DNA of 6,462 nucleotides from Lentisphaerota bacterium (GTDB taxonomy: Bacteria > Verrucomicrobiota > Lentisphaeria > Oligosphaerales > Oligosphaeraceae). The stretch spans positions 1-6,462 of the forward strand of contig JAAZIY010000278.1 of assembly GCA_012800625.1 (NCBI GenBank). The letters are read 5' to 3'. Position 1 is the stretch's first letter. The number at the start of each line of letters is the position of its first letter. Below, piece by piece: positions 4,929 to 6,462 of this stretch. Below the pieces are notes generated by a model. The model was not told where the DNA came from, searched no databases, and was given only the letters and a program-made list of their open reading frames with translations. The translations under genes and the position numbers were made by a program.

Positions 4929-4969
4929 TTCAAAAATTCGTTGAAAATCGGAGATAATTGTTTTAGATC
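4929..4969 (+). promoter_or_regulatory. Weak promoter with small inverted repeat before the prepilin-like gene
   Basis: TTGAAA (4941-4946) is a good -35; after 17 bases comes TAGATC (4964-4969), a poor -10. TTCAA (4929-4933) and TTGAA (4941-4945) form a 5-bp inverted repeat over a 7-base spacer that overlaps the -35, a position suited to a repressor. No terminator lies between the regulator and this gene, so read-through is equally possible. Confidence 0.25.
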
Positions 4970-4992
4970 AATCCACAGACAAGGAGAACAAC

Positions 4993-5706
4993 ATGAAGCA
5001 GCATCATTTTACCCTCATCGAATTGCTGGTCGTAATCGCGATTATCGCCATTTTGGCCAGTATGCTTTTGCCGGCTTTGGGCAAAGCTCGCCAGAAGGCT
5101 CAAACCATCAGCTGCAGCAACAATATGCGTCAGCTTGGCACAGCGGTAATGCTTTATCAGGCTGAGAACGACGATTACTTTCCCAAAGCCTGGGCTACTG
5201 CGGAGGGTCGTTGGACGGTCAACTTGACTAAGATGGGAGGCTTGACTGCGTCCAGTTTCAGCTGTCCCGCCTTTGGCGCCGAAAGCCTGGTGGGCGGCAA
5301 ATATAGCGCTCCCTCTGAATCCCAAGTTTCCGAATACAGCAACTATGGCTGGGCTTTTCATTATCTGCACAGTGGTTACACCGGCTGGTGGTATGACGGC
5401 ACACAACGCGGCTTGGCCAAAATCACCAAGATGAAGATGCCTTCCGGCATTGTCAACCTCACGGATTGCGCCAACCGTTGGAATAACGACGGCACCGGCA
5501 GCACTTATCGGGTGAATCACGCCTATGTCACTAGTGGTGGGCAATGGGATCCCGGGCTTGCTTGGCCGGTGCATGGGGGTGCGGTAAACGTGCTTTGGTG
5601 CGACGGGCACGTGGAAACAGTGCAAAGCGGAGTGGGCACCCTCTCCACGGCAGCCAGCCAGGCATTCTACCAGCGTATGCCTAACGCAAAATGGAACTAC
5701 AAATAA
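4993..5706 (+). CDS. Prepilin-like protein with type IV pilin N-terminus and H-X9-DG motif
   Basis: This 237-residue exported protein starts MKQHHFTLIELLVVIAIIAI, a class III (type IV pilin/pseudopilin) signal with the conserved Glu at mature position 5 and a single hydrophobic helix to about residue 29. The residue before the cleavage site (-1) is His rather than the usual Gly. CSNNMRQLGT (41-50) and a YQAENDDYFP segment (55-64) are typical of the large pseudopilin-like family of Planctomycetota, Verrucomicrobiota and Lentisphaerota. The C-terminal H194-X9-D204-G205 (HGG to CDGHV) matches the H-X9-DG domain of the same family. It should be anchored in the inner membrane by the N-terminal helix, with an aromatic- and Gly-rich extracytoplasmic domain. 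AAGGAG at 4981-4986 fixes the start. Its role is unknown; proteins of this type often sit beside sugar-regulated genes, as here. Confidence 0.9.
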   Translation: MKQHHFTLIELLVVIAIIAILASMLLPALGKARQKAQTISCSNNMRQLGTAVMLYQAENDDYFPKAWATAEGRWTVNLTKMGGLTASSFSCPAFGAESLVGGKYSAPSESQVSEYSNYGWAFHYLHSGYTGWWYDGTQRGLAKITKMKMPSGIVNLTDCANRWNNDGTGSTYRVNHAYVTSGGQWDPGLAWPVHGGAVNVLWCDGHVETVQSGVGTLSTAASQAFYQRMPNAKWNYK

Positions 5707-5787
5707 AAACACCCTGGCAGGCTTCCAAGCTTGACGAAGCTAGAATTTCAGACAGAACCCTAAGCGGTTGTTGGAGGAACTATTTTA

Positions 5788-6462
5788 ATGAGACAACTCT
5801 GTATATTGCTATTACTTTTCAGCATGATCCAGTTGCAGGCTGAGGAAAAAAAAGAGACAGGCATCTCAAGAAGCGATGCCAATCTCAGGGCACAGCGCAT
5901 CAGCGGCCAGGTGATTATTGACGGTAAACTCAACGAGGGCTTTTATGATTCCGTAGAATGGAGTGCCCCATTCATGGTTTTGGGGAATATGAGCCAGGAT
6001 ATCAACGGACTCTGGGTTGAGGCTGACAGCAAGTTCAAGCGCAGCGCCGCCACCGCCACCTTATTCTACGACGAGGCCTTCATTTATGCGGCCTTTAAGG
6101 TGCCATTTCCCGAGGATATGCAGCCCAAGGCCGAGATGCAAACTGGCCAAAACATTTGGCAAGACGACTGTATTGAGTTTTTTCTGCATCCCGGCGGCGA
6201 GCGCTATTTTCAGATTTTGGTCAACGCCAAGGGCGCCTGGCAAGGGTTGCAGCATACTATTGGCGGTGGCAACCCCCTTGCCTGGAACTCCGAGTCCATC
6301 AAAGTGGCCGCAGTGCTTGAACAACAACAGTTCAGTGTTGAGCTGGCAGTCCCCTACGCTGAAATCGGCAAAACCGCGGCAAAGCCCGGAGAGTATTGGC
6401 GGGGCAATTTTGCCCGGGAGGGAGCCACTTGCGGCGGACTGAGTACCTGGGCAGCAGTAGGC
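5788..6462 (+). CDS. Secreted CBM9-like carbohydrate-binding protein, 3' end beyond window
   Basis: The frame is open from the ATG at 5788 to the last base, giving 225 residues of an unfinished protein. Residues 1-18 form a Sec signal peptide (short Arg-containing start, CILLLLFSMIQL core, likely cleavage after LQA). The rest follows the CBM9-like/DOMON pattern: IDGKLNE (44-50), the strand TATLFYDEAFIYAAFKV (88-104), IWQDDCIEFFL (123-133), YFQILVNAKGAW (140-151), WNSES (166-170), FSVELAVPYAEIG (182-194) and WRGNFARE (204-211). Such domains bind glycans or sugar ends, and are found alone or at the end of larger enzymes, which cannot be told apart here. GGAGG at 5773-5777 fixes the start. It lies 81 bases after the prepilin-like gene with only a weak hairpin (AGCTT-GACG-AAGCT, 5728-5741) and no terminator between, so co-transcription is likely. 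Confidence 0.88.
   Translation, partial: MRQLCILLLLFSMIQLQAEEKKETGISRSDANLRAQRISGQVIIDGKLNEGFYDSVEWSAPFMVLGNMSQDINGLWVEADSKFKRSAATATLFYDEAFIYAAFKVPFPEDMQPKAEMQTGQNIWQDDCIEFFLHPGGERYFQILVNAKGAWQGLQHTIGGGNPLAWNSESIKVAAVLEQQQFSVELAVPYAEIGKTAAKPGEYWRGNFAREGATCGGLSTWAAVG

Noticed and set aside
4963..5712. Long antisense frame of 249 codons opposite the prepilin-like gene
   Set aside because: The plus strand encodes a clear family member with signal helix, motifs and ribosome binding site. The antisense frame has no recognisable domain and is a codon-bias shadow.
5728..5741. Terminator between the prepilin-like and CBM9-like genes
   Set aside because: The stem is only 5 bp and has no T run, so it is unlikely to stop transcription.

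Overview
The window reads as part of a chromosome of a Lentisphaerota-type bacterium (Victivallis/Lentisphaera relatives), with Planctomycetota or Verrucomicrobiota as less likely alternatives. The main reason is the right-hand third: a LacI-family regulator, then a short prepilin-like protein (FTLIELLVVIAIIAIL N-terminus plus an H-X9-DG motif), then a secreted CBM9-like sugar-binding protein. From memory, that combination is highly repeated in Lentisphaerota genomes. The assignment is an inference and was not checked by database search.

Layout. Positions 73-1338 (+) carry two histidine biosynthesis genes, hisI and long-form hisG, 9 bases apart and closed by a strong stem-loop/T-run terminator. 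Positions 1339-1793 are a convergent intergenic region of repeats: arrays of a degenerate 10-base unit (CTTCGTGTGN) in both orientations, a dispersed GTCCAAAAAG module, and a perfect 15-bp hairpin. Positions 1794-3281 (-) encode a 495-residue polytopic membrane protein built from TM-helix repeats of the kind found next to mechanosensitive channels, without a visible MscS core. Positions 3282-3919 are a 638-base divergent intergenic region. It holds a row of short perfect hairpins, more copies of both repeats, a good sigma-70-like promoter and a 17-bp palindrome just before the LacI-type gene. Positions 3920-4915 (+) encode the regulator, 4993-5706 (+) the prepilin-like protein, and 5788 to the window edge (+) the first 225 residues of the CBM9-like protein.

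How the genes work together. HisG and HisI catalyse steps 1 and 3 of histidine biosynthesis and are probably co-transcribed. The three right-hand genes look like a small carbohydrate-response module: a sugar-sensing repressor or activator, an exported pseudopilin-like protein and an exported carbohydrate-binding protein. Their functional link is inferred from adjacency and family habits only. The membrane protein stands alone.

I found no CRISPR array, tRNA, rRNA, transposase or phage gene. The most unusual material is the two intergenic regions, which share a mosaic of repeats, and the regulator's 5' end, which has a U-rich leader without a Shine-Dalgarno sequence and a codon-usage gradient.
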